Source: Carettochelys insculpta (Eukaryota; Chordata; Testudines; Carettochelyidae). Taken from it: a DNA stretch of 64,000 bases. A model generated the notes under the pieces. It was not told the origin of the DNA. It did not search any database and saw only the letters and a list, made by a program, of their open reading frames with translations. Below, one piece after another: positions 54,115 through 64,000 of the stretch (position 1 is its first letter; every line of letters begins with the position of its first letter). The translations under genes were made by a program, and so were the position numbers. The stretch covers positions 247,984,501-248,048,500 of the forward strand of contig NC_134137.1 in NCBI RefSeq assembly GCF_033958435.1, given 5' to 3'.

Positions 54115-54714
54115 GATATGTCAACCACAAGGGGTACCACTCCATTGTGCTCCAGGCGGTGCTGGACGCCTATGGGAAGTTCATGGACATTTATGTCGGC
54201 TGGCTGGGCAGGGCACGTGATGCGCAGATCCTGCAGAATTTCTCCCTGTTCCACAGGATGGAGGGTAGAACATTCATGCCCCAGTGGGAGCGGGACGTTG
54301 GGGACATCATGATGCCTCTCTGCCTCGTGTGTGACCTGGCTTACCCACTCTAGCCACCTCACACCCTCCCAGGAGCTGTTTAACGCCCGGCTTACAGAGA
54401 TCTGGTATCCCGTTGAGTGCGCTTTTGGCCATCTGAAGGCACGGTTCAGGTGTCTCCTCAGCGTGGGGGTGGAGAACGTCCTGCAGGTCATGGCCACCTG
54501 CTGCGCACTCCACAACCTCATTGAGGCACTTGAGGGGACCCTGCCAGTCCCCCTCCCCACAGGCCTCCCCTCCACATACCCACATGCGCCCACCCCACAC
54601 ACCCCCAAACTCCCACATTCCCCCACAGTAATCAGGGATGTGGGGTGTGCAAAATGTAAACATGTATTTAATCCTCAATTTTTAACAACAGTGACCAGTG
54701 TAAATAGTAAATAG
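54115..54714 (+). pseudogene. Harbinger gamma transposase, C-terminal half only
   Basis: The frame begins inside the DDE core: RYVNHKGYHSIVLQAVLDAY, then KFMDIYVGWLGRARDAQILQ with the second catalytic Asp in RDAQI, and VGDIMMPLCLVCDLAYPL to a stop at 54351. A shifted frame continues LTPSQELFNARLTEIW and VECAFGHLKARFRCLL (catalytic Glu), then VLQVMATCCALHNLIEALEG and Pro-rich sequence. The first catalytic Asp and the DNA-binding domain are missing. Compared with gamma copy 1 it is the better preserved second half. Confidence 0.82.
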
Positions 54715-55163
54715 GGAATTATAAAAGTAATGGCTAAAACTCCATACAGAGCGAACTATACACATGGGGTTAGGGAGCAGGGGCACCTAAACGAGGACAG
54801 GAACTGGGCAGGAATGGTGGGGGCCGTAATCAAGGGACAGGGTGGAAGGCCGTGAGCGCCGGCACCTGCCAGGGCCCCTTCCACCATGGGTGCGCGGTCC
54901 CCTGTGGGGCACTGATGGAGCCAGAAGCACCAGAAGGTAGGGCCAGTCAGCACCTGGCCCAGCCTCAGCGGAGGGGCCGGAGGGGGCGGGTCATGGCTTG
55001 GGCGACCCTCCACAGGGCCCACCATGGCCACAAGCCATGCTGTGAGGTCCCTCAGCACAGCATTGGGCAGGCCTGGGAGCAGTAGGGGGACAGGGCCTCA
55101 GGGTCATGGGCTGGGCGGATGGGAGCAGCCAAGGGGCCAGCGGATGGGACTGCAGGGGGGGCC

Positions 55164-56530
55164 TCAGGAATGCAGCAGGGAGGCCTCGGGGGGCAGCAGG
55201 GGGACTTCAGGGGGGACTGCGAGGGGAGCAGCTGGGGGGGTTGGGTGCTGGCCTGCTAGGGCCCCACACATGGTGTAGAGCATCCCCAGAACTTCCCCCC
55301 ATGTGTCCAGCCTCCATTGCAGCTTGGCTTCATTGAGGGCCAGCCGCCTTTCAGTGAGGGTGTTCTGGTGGCAGAGGGCCATGGTGTAGGCTGTGACCTC
55401 ATCCTTGCAGTGGCTGCGTCTGGTCTGGTGCACTCATGGCCACTGCACTGTGGGGGCTGGTGCGGCCCCAGCTGGTGGGCTGCTGGGTTCTCTGGCCTGG
55501 ACAGGGCTGGCAGGCCCCAGGATCCTCATCTGGCTGCCCTAGCCCTTGGATGGTTCAGCTGTTAAGAGAGAGAGGGTCATGGTAGGTGGGGAGTCAGTAC
55601 CACATCTGGGACCTGGGTGGCATGGCCCCAGTCTCCCTGGCTAGTTACCCCCTCCATGGACCCATGGAATGGGCATGTGCCAGGGGAGGCTGCCGTGCAG
55701 GCCTGCGTGCATTTGCCGCAGCAGCCCCTAGGGCATGATGCTGGGGCTGGGGCGTTGTCCACAGTGGTCCACCCTGGCAACAGGCTTGAGGGCTGTGGGG
55801 GGGCTTGGCTGTGGGGGGGGGTTCCGGATGCAGCTATGCTGCCTGGGGGGCCCTCAGCACACTCGGGGGGGGGGCACTCCATGGGGCTGGAAGCTGGGTG
55901 CTGACCTCAGGCATGGGTGTGCCCTGGGCCCTGACTGGATATGGGCTTTAGGGCTTCAGGGCCTGGGGCTGGGGCCCAGGTGTCCCCCTCTCCCCACTGT
56001 GCTTTGCCGCAGTGCTCACTTACCTGAGGTGGCCTTGTATATGTCGGGTGATGCCTGACTGGAGGGGGCCTGGCTGCTGGCGGTGGAGGGCAGTGTGATG
56101 ATCAGGGACCTATCTGTGGAATCCCCATTAGATGGGATGTCCACAGTGGCAGGTCCCTCCTCCTCCTCCTCCTCCGGTGTGGCAGGGGGCTCAGGTGTGG
56201 CTGTCTCCGTGAGGGTGCGGGGTGGAGAGGTGTCGTCCACAGCCAGGATGTCCCGAAGCTCCCGGTAGAAGGGGTAGCTGGCAGGGGCACGGCTGGATCT
56301 GCGGGTGCTGTCCTGGGCCCACATGTACCCCTGCCACAGATCCTCCATCTTACACCTCACTTGCTCTGGTGTCCATGCGGGGTGGCCATGGGCAGCCATG
56401 CCCTGGGCAATGTGGGAAAAAGCTGGGGCATTCCTCCGGTGCCCACTGGTGTCCCAGAGTACCTCCTCATCACGCCAAAGCCCCAGGAGGTCCTGGAGCT
56501 TTGGCTCAGTCCAGGAGGGGGCCCTCCATT
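55164..56530 (-). pseudogene. Myb/SANT-like protein of Harbinger gamma copy 2
   Basis: On the minus strand, SRTSWGFGVMRR-type sequence leads to AAHGHPAWTPEQVRCKMEDL then WQGYMWAQDSTRR, the trihelix/Myb_DNA-bind_4 domain. FYRELRDILAVDDTSPPRTL and a Glu-rich run (ATPEEEEEEGPATVD) follow, ending at a GTAAGT donor just after SPDIYKATS (about 56021-56026). A downstream exon (55433-55164) has HQTRRSHCKDEVTAYTMALC and EAKLQWRLDTWGEVLGML helices. The first part of the domain is in a different frame, so the gene is broken. The shared donor and exon order with copy 1 support a real two-exon gene ancestrally. Confidence 0.7.
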
Positions 56531-57029
56531 TTGGAGCCCGGTGAGGGTCTCGGTTTCCCTCGTCTGGGGTGCTGGTCTGCTGACCATCTCTGTGGGTCGG
56601 GGATCACTGAGCACTGCAGGGCCTCAGGGAAGTGTGGCAGGCAGCCCTGCATGTGCTGCCTGTGTCACACTCTCAAGCTTCCTGCCATGGGATCTCCAGG
56701 TCCGTGCAGCTTTAAAAGCTGCAGGACCTGGAGACCATAGAGGCCCGCTGGGGGTGTCTCGAGCAGCCCCGCTCTCCAGCAGGCTGCTGCCATGGAGGAT
56801 CGCTTCTTTCTGTAAAAACGGTCTGGGAACATCTACACATGCCTTCTTCCGGAAGATTCTTCTGGAAGAAGGCCATCTTCCTGATTCTGCAGCAGAGTAC
56901 AGAATCTGGAAGAGGGGCACTTTCTTCTGGATTTCTTCTGGAAGGGCATCTTGCATGTGTAGACACTCCTTAGATCTTCTGGAAGAAGTCACCGTTCTTC
57001 CAGAAGATCTTGCCTGTGTAAAAACAGGC

Positions 57030-57934
57030 ATAATGTATATGAGAGTCTGAAGATTTTTGGATGCATTTTAAGAGAATGTTTTTTATCATTTAAAATAATT
57101 ATCATTATTTATATAATTATAATTATGTAGTAAATATATAATATATACTATAATTTATATAATTATAAAATAATTGTTTATATTAACTCTTTAGAAGCTT
57201 GGAACTAAAACCTGTTTCTTTAAAAAAACAACTTTCCTATATTGCGCATGCAGGTGGGTTTGTTATAATAGGGTTACTCGCAAGTGTTGTTTTTTCTGCC
57301 AGTTGAGTTTTTCATTTTAATATGTTTAAAATCGTATTTAAATATTATACGAGATAAAAAAGCCAATAAAGAATTACACAGACTTTGCAATTTGAAGAAA
57401 AGACCGTAAGCTAAATTTTGAGCCTATCAAATTGAAACATTGATCCTTTCATTTTTAATATTCAGGCTTAATTCTTCAGTCACAAAAGAATAAACCAGTC
57501 TTTCACAGTTGTCTAGAAAAGCCCAGCCAACAGTCATAGTACTGAGCTGATCCACTGCCTGACAAAAAGTCTTCTATTTGGTATTGGGACATATTTTTAA
57601 GCCAACTTTAAATGGATAACCTGATTTTTCCCATTGACTTCAGTGGATGCTCAGCATTTCTGAAAATCATACCATTAGAATTTTTTTTATTCAATTGTCC
57701 TTTTCCTCACTTCATTTTGAACCAGAGCTGTGTGTACTCAGAACAGTATAAAGTTCATGCAATATTATAAAATAAGATAGCTTAGGAAATACTTGGCAAA
57801 ATAACCACATCTACTAAGCACTTGTTTCTTTTTTTTACATATTGTTGCCAATTGACATCACAACTAAAGCTGTTGCTCCAGAGCAATTCTGCTTTGATCA
57901 ACAAAAAGGTTGTGAAGGTGAACCCATTCTGCTA
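57030..57934. other. AT-rich intron 6 sequence
   Basis: Contains a strongly AT-rich stretch (about 57090-57190, ATAATTATAAT-like). A frame at 57842-58084 runs into the next MITE and has no acceptor; it was not accepted as an exon. Confidence 0.4.
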
Positions 57935-58224
57935 GGGAATGTCTACACAGCAGCCTTATTTGGAAATAAGTTATTTCAGAAGAACTATTCCGGAATGGCT
58001 CATTTTGAAATAATGCTGCTGCACAAAAAACTGCATTTGGAAATAGCACTTAGCAATTTTGAAATACAGCATCTATATACATAGAGCCTATTTCAAAATA
58101 GAGCCACTGGACGCATTATGGCTTATTTCAAAATAGGCACTAATTTCTCATTCAATGAGGTTTACCAATTTTGAAATACACTAGGATAGTTATTTCAAAA
58201 TATCTTTGCTATATAGACCTACCC
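57935..58224. mobile_element. MITE with CTA duplication
   Basis: The left end GGGAATGTCTACACAGCA and right end TGCTATATAGACCTACCC are inverted in register, with exact CTA duplications (57932-57934, 58225-58227). The interior is rich in TATTTCAAAATA/TTTTGAAATA motifs in both orientations, as in the ends of element alpha. Confidence 0.78.
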
Positions 58225-58765
58225 CTAAGCACAGGGCAGAGTATGGGGTAGAAATCAGAATGGGTAAACTAGAAGGAGAAAAGGAGGAGGGGTGGATGTA
58301 GTAGAAGAAGAGACACTGAATATGCTGCACTGGAGTAGTTAATTAAAGTGAGCCCCATCATGAAAATACCTGAACACCCTTACCTCTCATTGAAGTCAGT
58401 TGAGCATATCAGACACTTTTTAAGAGGCTCTCAGTAGAACCAGAATCACATGGTAATGTTATAATACGTATCTATGTCTGAATCCTGAAAAATGTGTAGT
58501 ACTCTTATTAAGGCAGAGATTTCTATTTAGCTGGGCTATTTACGTATTTATTGATGTGGTATTACAATTCATCTCCAGATGAAATTCTGATGGCCAGTGT
58601 CATCAGGCCTTTTGTGCCACAGCTCCTCCTATTATATAATGATTTTGTACAACAACAGGGGAATTCAAATAGGCAAGATCACAACATCCAACTATTATTA
58701 AGGAAGAAGATGGGCCAATGGATAATGCACAAGTCTGTGGTCCAGGAGACATCTGTTATTCACAG

Positions 58766-60170
58766 ATTTTAAGGCAAAAGTGACTATCATGATCATCAAG
58801 ACTGGCTTCCTGCACACCACAGGCCACAGAATCCCATCCATGTATTCTTTTAATAGGTCTGTAACTGTGGCTGAGTTGCTGAATTTCTCAACTCTTGATT
58901 TAAAAACTTCAAGTTACAGAGAACACACTATTTACTCTAGTTCAGACCAGCAAGTGGCCCATGTCCCATGTTGCACAGAAAAGTGAACCACCCCGGCACA
59001 CAGCGTTTGCTAATCTGAGGTGGGGGAAAATAAATTCCCAACATCAAATGTGATCATTTAGACCCTGGACACGTGGGCAAGGTGCACCAGACAGACATTT
59101 GTAGTAACTCAGATTCCTCCCCTCTAGTGTTTTATGACTGGCCATAGGAGGTATTTGCTACTAACAGTCACAGATGATCTGTATCACATCACAGAAGAAC
59201 TCTTCAAACCACCCCTTCCATAACCTTCTCAATCTGAACCTTGAAACAGGTTGGTTTTTCCCCCCTTTCCTGCATCCTTTGGAAGGCTGTCTCAGGACTT
59301 TGCTGTTCTAATGGCTAGAAATCTTTGTCTAATTCCAGGTCTGTGCTTATTGGTGGCCAGTTTATATCCATTAGTTCATGTGTCCACATTGGGCCTCAAC
59401 TTAACCATTTGCTCTCTCCCTGGTGTTTGTCTTTCTGGTATGTTTAAAGACAGCTATCATGTCTCCCCTCAGTCTTTGTTTCGTTTGGCTAAACAAGCAA
59501 ATTCCTTAAGTCTCTTCTCATGATATAGGGGCTCGATTTCTCTGATTTTCCTACTAGCCCTTCCTTTCACCTGTTCCAGTTTGGATTCATCTGTCTTAAA
59601 CATGGAAGACCAGAACTGTACAAAGTATTACAAATAAAATCTCACCAGTGCCTCGTCCTATGCTAATAACACTTCCCTGTCTCTGCTGGAAATATCTTGC
59701 TTTATACATCCTAAGATTACATTAATTATTTTTTTACTGCTGCTGTTGGCAACTCAGACATCCTCTGATTGACCAGTATATCCAGCTCTTTCTGCTGCAC
59801 TGTCACTTCCAACTGATGTGTCTCCAGTTGACAGCAAAAGTTCTTATTATTAGTTCCTAAGTGCATGGTCTTGTGCATTACACTATTAAATTTAATCTGT
59901 TTCTGTTACTCCAGTGTTCAAGGTCATCCACATTTTCTGGTATTCTATTTTGGTCCTCCTCTGTATTGGGAAAACCTCCCAACTTTGCATCATATGCAAG
60001 TTTTATTAGCACACACTAACTTATTGTGCCCAAGATCAATAAGAAAAATGTTAAATAAGTTTGGTCCCTGAGGAACTCCACTAGTAACCTCTCTCCAGCC
60101 TGACAGTTGACTTTTCAGTATGACCCACTGTAGTCTTTAACTAGTTCCATACACACCTCTTTACCTCATT
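58766..60170 (-). mobile_element. CR1 LINE, 3' portion
   Basis: The minus strand reads as the end of CR1 ORF2: VTSGVPQGPNLFNIFLIDL (GVPQG motif, about 60085), then MHLGTNNKNFCCQLETHQLE, EVTVQQKELDILVN, INVILGCIKQDISSRDREVL, YFVQFWSSMFKTDESKLEQV and KRLKEFACLAKRN. A Lys/Arg/His C-terminus and about 400 bp of probable 3' untranslated sequence follow. The YxDD segment lies in decayed sequence between these blocks. Many stops; the 5' part is truncated at about 60170, as usual for CR1. Confidence 0.88.
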
Positions 60171-60931
60171 GACTCACTGGGTGATCTTTGACAAGGAACT
60201 TAACCTCTGCTTCTCAGGTTCCTCATCACATGTGGATATATATGCTTACTCTCCTTGCAAAGTGTTTTGAGTCTCAAGACCTTGCCTGTATACTGAAGAT
60301 GTAAAAACTGATTTAACTAAATCCATCTAAAAAGTTTTAAAAAAATGTAGTTAAGCCTTCCACTGGTTCAGAACCAGTTTATATCACCTACCTCACAAGA
60401 TAAATTGATATAAGCACATTAAAACTGAAGTAAGGGGGCTCACATAGATTTTTGCACCAGTTTAATTAAATCCATTCAAAAACATGCCTTGAGTTAATCA
60501 GATGTGACTTGGTGCATTGACCAGGCCTACTAATCAAAAGCATTATATAAGTTCTTACAGTTGGTATTTTTACTTACGCATAGCCAGATTTTGATACTTT
60601 CTTTCATGATAAATAGCAACTTACTGCATGAGCTGTCCTATTGAAATGGAGTACTCTCTGAGTAAAATACTACTCAGTGTGAGAAAGGGTGTCAGAATCT
60701 AGGCCATATCTAGCAAAGTGATCATACATGGCACTATGCAATGAATAAAATATGCCAGACGTAGCAGAGGCCATGCCTAGAAGAATTTGCATTCTAAAAG
60801 CACAGTGTTGATTATGTAAAGCACAGTTCAGTTCAGAGAAAGCACAAAGTGAAATGGTGATCATTCTAGCTTGAATGCTTAATAGAAAAAATTTTTGATG
60901 GGGTAAGAGAGTGCACTTGCCATACATTAGC
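60171..60931. other. EFCAB6 intron 6, nothing recognised
   Basis: No exon or repeat named between the CR1 and the second beta Harbinger. Confidence 0.4.
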
Positions 60932-61544
60932 TTATGGTATGTCTATGCTTGGGAATAAAGTCAAATTTGTGAAAGTCAAATTTTTAACACCAGATTTTAT
61001 GAAGTCGATGTTGAGTGTCCTGACCAGCTAAGAAAGTCAATTTAATTTGTCCCCACAAGGGTGCTTGAGTCTGACTGTGGACCGGTACATTCTGGGCACC
61101 TATCCCACAGTTCTGGTCTGTCATTGCATTTTGGGATTTTGTGCCGATGTCTTATGGGAAAAAAGTCACCACAAGTGTTTCTGGATTTCTGATGTCAACA
61201 TCCCAGAATGCATTTTCCTCGCCTCTTCTTTCCCCGTGGGAAAAAAATTGCATTTTTGCACCTTTTAGTCTTGAATGCCAGCTGCCCTTGCAGACACTAT
61301 CATGGACCCCCATATATTTCAAAGTTTGCTGCAGTGTATTGTGCTGAGTTTGCACACCATGATGCAATATCTTCTGAACATAATGCCCATGCAGAATGAG
61401 CTCATTATTGTCGAGGTCACTTAGGGACATGAATCTCTGAAGAGAAGAGCTGCAGATTTTCTGGCAGCACTAGAGTCACTGTTCAGCATGGAGCACATGT
61501 TCTGGAGCTGCAAAACAAGCACAGAGTGATGAGATTGCATCGTT

Positions 61545-62530
61545 TTGCACTCCTGGGATGACCAACAGTGGCAGCAAAACTTCTACATGCATAAGGCCAC
61601 ATTCAAGGAACTTTGTGAACTCCTGTCTCCCACCCTGAAGCACAGCAATACCAGAATGAGACCTGTTTTGACAGTTGGGAAGCACGTGGCAATTGCTCTG
61701 TGGAAGTTTACAATGCCAGACAGCTACAGGTCAGTGGGCAATCAGTTTGGAGTGGCCAAATCTATAGTGGGGGCTGTCATCATACAGGTAGCCAAGACAA
61801 TAAATATGCTTCTCCTGAGGAAGACAGTGACTATGGGGAATGTGCAGGAGATAGTGGACAAATTTGCTGCAATGGGGTTCCCTAACTGTGGTGGAGCCAT
61901 AGACAGAATGCATATCCCCATCCTGTCACGAGATCACTAGGCCTCAAAGTACATTAACTGCAAGGGCTTCTTCTCTATGATATTGCAGGTGTTGGTGGAT
62001 AACAAAGGTTGCTTCACTGATATCAATGTGAGGTGGTTGGGAAGGGTGTATGATGCACCAATCTTTAGGAATTCTGGTCTTTTTAGAAGGCTCCAGAGTG
62101 GTATTCTCTTCCTTGACCAGAAAATTAACATTGAGGGCATGGAAATCCCCATTGTGATTTTGGGTGACCCAGCTTACCCCTTGTTCCGTTGGCTCATGAA
62201 GTACTACACAGGTGCCCTGGACTCCATGAAGGAGCTCTTTAACTACAAGCAGTGCAGATGCTGAATGGTAGTAGAATGTGCCTTTGGCTGAGGTATAGGT
62301 GCCTTCTGATGTGCTTAGACCTCAGTGAAGTGAACACTACCATGGTCATTGGGGCCTGCTGTATTCTTCGTAACATTTATGAGGCAATGGGGAAAAGTTT
62401 CATACCTGCATGAGAGGCTGCAGCAGAGGTCTTGTCAAGAAATTATCAGCAGCTGACCCCAAGGGAAAACAGGAAAGCCCAAAAAGATGCACTGAAAATC
62501 AGGGAAGCCTTGAAAACCATGTTGTGTTAA
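61545..62530 (+). pseudogene. Harbinger beta transposase, copy 2, few lesions
   Basis: This is the best preserved transposase in the window. MHSWDDQQWQQNFYMHKATF opens the frame; the helix-turn-helix RPVLTVGKHVAIALWKFTM is followed by YRSVGNQFGVAKSIVGAVII. The catalytic core has Asp in GGAIDRMHIPI (Arg replaces Gly), Asp in GRVYDAPIFRNSGLF, and Glu in MVVECAFG. It continues YRCLLMCLDLSEVNTTMVIG, ACCILRNIYEAMGKS and a helical tail (PRENRKAQKDALKIREALK) to TAA 62528-62530. Lesions: TAG at 61938, TGA near 62262, a frameshift after VECAFG (about 62290), and TGA near 62411. A beta transposase of about 330 residues is implied. Confidence 0.88.
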
Positions 62531-62905
62531 CTGGCACCCCCAAACTGTGCTGTTTCCTTGCCCTTTATGAAATCTCCGATAAACTGCGAGACAACCATCA
62601 CCACCCACACAACCCCAAAGCATGTTAACCAATAAATGAAACTCTTTTTTCCAAAATAAGTTTTTATTTAGGGGAGAACTAAAAGGAGAGTGTGGGAAAT
62701 AAAAGGTGATAAGGTCATGATTAGTCTTCTGGTGTGTGTTGTTATTTTGGGACTAGGAAGCTGGGCTCTCCGTAGCCTTCCTCCGCTTGTTCTGGGTCCC
62801 CAGTGAGAGGAGGGTGGTGAATGTGTGGAGTGATGAGGTATGGAAGAGGGGAATTGAGTAGATGGGAAGTACTGAGCCAGGAGCAAGGGACTGAGCTGTC
62901 TGGGT

Positions 62906-63319
62906 TCAGAGAGGTCTAAACTTATGGTTCATGAAGTGACTGGGGGATGCAGGGCCAGGAGCAGGGAACTGGGGTGATTCTTTCATTGAGGTAATTAATT
63001 CCGTCTGCCTGTTCATAATCGATCTGTCTGATTGTGATTTCTCTGTCACTGAGTTAAGTAACTCTGTCTGTTTGCCCATAAAGGACATGATTGATTCATG
63101 CATTTGTTGTTGTGCCCCCATCATTTGCTTCCTCCAATCACAAAGTTCACTCTTTCCTTTTGAAACTACTTGTATATCATTCTTCGACAAATCGTTCTCG
63201 CTCTTCTTCATCCACGTTGCAGTCAGCTGACTATCAGCTGAACTGTGCACTCTTTGTTGTTTTCTAGGGTCATTTGCTGATAAAACAAACTTAGAAATAT
63301 TAATTAGCAATAGCAACAT
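62906..63319 (-). pseudogene. SANT-like partner gene of Harbinger beta, C-terminal part
   Basis: A 137-codon minus frame: DNDLSK-like linker (WMKKSENDLSKNDIQVVSKG), WRKQMMGAQQQMHESIMSFM and KQTELLNSVTEKSQSDRSIM, a coiled-coil-like Gln/Glu/Met-rich helix, then a Pro/Ser tail (FPAPGPASPSHFMNHKF). Helical C-termini like this follow the Myb/SANT domain in Harbinger second proteins. The DNA-binding domain would lie to the right, near or beyond 63400-64000, and is not visible. The converging position relative to the transposase supports the call. Confidence 0.6.
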
Positions 63320-64000
63320 TTTTATCTTTACTCAGAGCAATGACCATAGTGACAGAAATAATGGCTGCCTGTCTGTATGGAAGAACATATTGCAACTGCA
63401 AGGCCACTCTTTTTACTTATAAGACAGAAGAATGCATAATTCCGAGCAGAATGCTTTGAGCTTGTACACAAAAGAGGTTTACAGTCAACTAAGCTATCCT
63501 TGATTCATGGGAAAAAAGCTTTCTTAAAGCAATGCCACAACAGGGGGGAGGGGAGGGAGGAGTGGTGTGGTATGTAGGGAGGGCTCGGCATATCCCAGGG
63601 ACACCGGGCCATGGAGGAGTGAGCATATGCTGTTAAAAGCAGTGACTGGATTTTAAATTCTCTAGCAGCTGCTGTACAAGTTAAAAAATGATTAAATGTT
63701 ACTGGGGGCACACATCTGAGCGGGTGGGGGGCATTCGCCTGCTGGCTCTGAAGGGAGGGAGGGGGGCTGCCATATATGCAATCTCATGCACGTCCTGGAT
63801 TTTAAAGCAGCTGCACCAGGAGATGCATGACTTTGCTCTGAACTGGGTAGGATGCCAGGCAAAAAATCATTAGTGACTCATGAAACTTCCCATGCATTCT
63901 CAGTGGCCAAATGTGACATCAGCCTGAAAACACTAAGGAAAAGGGATAAGGAAAGACTACTCATTTTGTCCCACAGTAATGTTGGAAAATTTGCAAGAAT

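Larger units (their letters stand above)
54115..57029. mobile_element. Harbinger element gamma, copy 2, left-truncated
   Basis: The right end (inverted GCCTGTTTTTACACAGGCAA followed by GATCTTCTGGAAGAA) is gamma-like, and the interior holds a transposase (+) and a SANT-like gene (-) homologous to 32502-35904. The left terminus and transposase N-terminus are absent. Homology starts exactly where the neighbouring TIR element ends (54114/54115). Confidence 0.75.
60935..64000. mobile_element. Harbinger element beta, copy 2, runs off the window
   Basis: The left end (TGGTATGTCTATGCTTGGGA then AAAGTCAAATTTGTGAAAGT) aligns with the left end of beta copy 1 and is preceded by TTA (60932-60934). A CATTCTGGG...CTATCCCACAGTTC block follows, as in the other beta copy. 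It encodes a transposase (+) and a SANT-like protein (-). The right terminus was not found and is presumably beyond 64000. Confidence 0.75.

Noticed and set aside
57842..58084. Possible EFCAB6 exon 7 in an 80-codon frame
   Set aside because: No AG acceptor before it, no similarity to the expected EFCAB6 continuation, and half of it lies in a MITE.
62668..62886. Minus frame downstream of the beta transposase
   Set aside because: Ser/His/Pro-rich chance frame. It could be a terminal exon of the SANT-like gene, but nothing in it shows this.

Overview
This is vertebrate nuclear DNA, most likely from a turtle. It is an AT-rich, intron-dominated window whose only host gene I can establish is the 5' part of EFCAB6 (EF-hand calcium-binding domain protein 6) on the + strand. 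Six coding exons carry it: 5036-5177, 7504-7724, 8836-8924, 11981-12047, 25246-25382 and 51755-51873. All six have consensus splice sites and their reading phases join without a break (1-0-2-0-2, leaving in phase 1). The joined protein is collinear with the EFCAB6 N-terminus and contains one degenerate and one near-canonical EF-hand loop. The gene continues past the right edge. The turtle assignment is an inference from repeat content: a tRNA-derived SINE of the type known from cryptodiran turtles, CR1 LINEs, a DIRS retrotransposon, and many Harbinger- and hAT-type DNA transposons.

Almost everything else that can be named is mobile DNA inside the introns. (1) 3.8-4.7 kb: a hAT element with an 8-bp target duplication holds a Tigger-like element with a TA duplication, which holds a fold-back SINE with a 13-bp duplication. 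(2) 8-24 kb: several hairpin or hAT MITEs, a composite SINE, and Harbinger element alpha (16536-20455) with a decayed DDE transposase facing a Myb/SANT-like second gene. (3) 26-36 kb: two internally deleted MITEs of alpha, and a Harbinger beta element (28777-36384) interrupted by one alpha MITE, a complete Harbinger gamma element (32502-35904) and a further MITE. (4) 37.3-43.4 kb: a near-complete DIRS tyrosine-recombinase retrotransposon with gag, RT-RNase H, recombinase, inverted termini and an internal complementary region. (5) 43.6-45.2 kb: an old hAT-like remnant. (6) 46.4-51.5 kb: an (AT)n tract, a minus-strand LINE interrupted by a plus-strand LINE fragment, and Tigger-like MITEs. (7) 52-57 kb: a TIR element with two tandem-repeat blocks, abutting a truncated second gamma Harbinger. 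(8) 58.8-60.2 kb: a CR1 3' fragment. (9) 60.9 kb to the end: a second beta Harbinger running off the window.

The autonomous-type Harbinger copies share a two-gene layout. A DDE transposase and a Myb/SANT-domain protein converge on each other, the known arrangement in which the SANT protein assists DNA binding and nuclear import of the transposase. Every transposase here carries stops, frameshifts or missing exons, so none looks active. All calls rest on reading the sequence and remembered family features; no database search was run. I found no system that is clearly new. The most unusual structures are the fold-back SINE, the three-level and beta-element nests, and 3-bp target duplications that often depart from the TWA expected of Harbinger elements.
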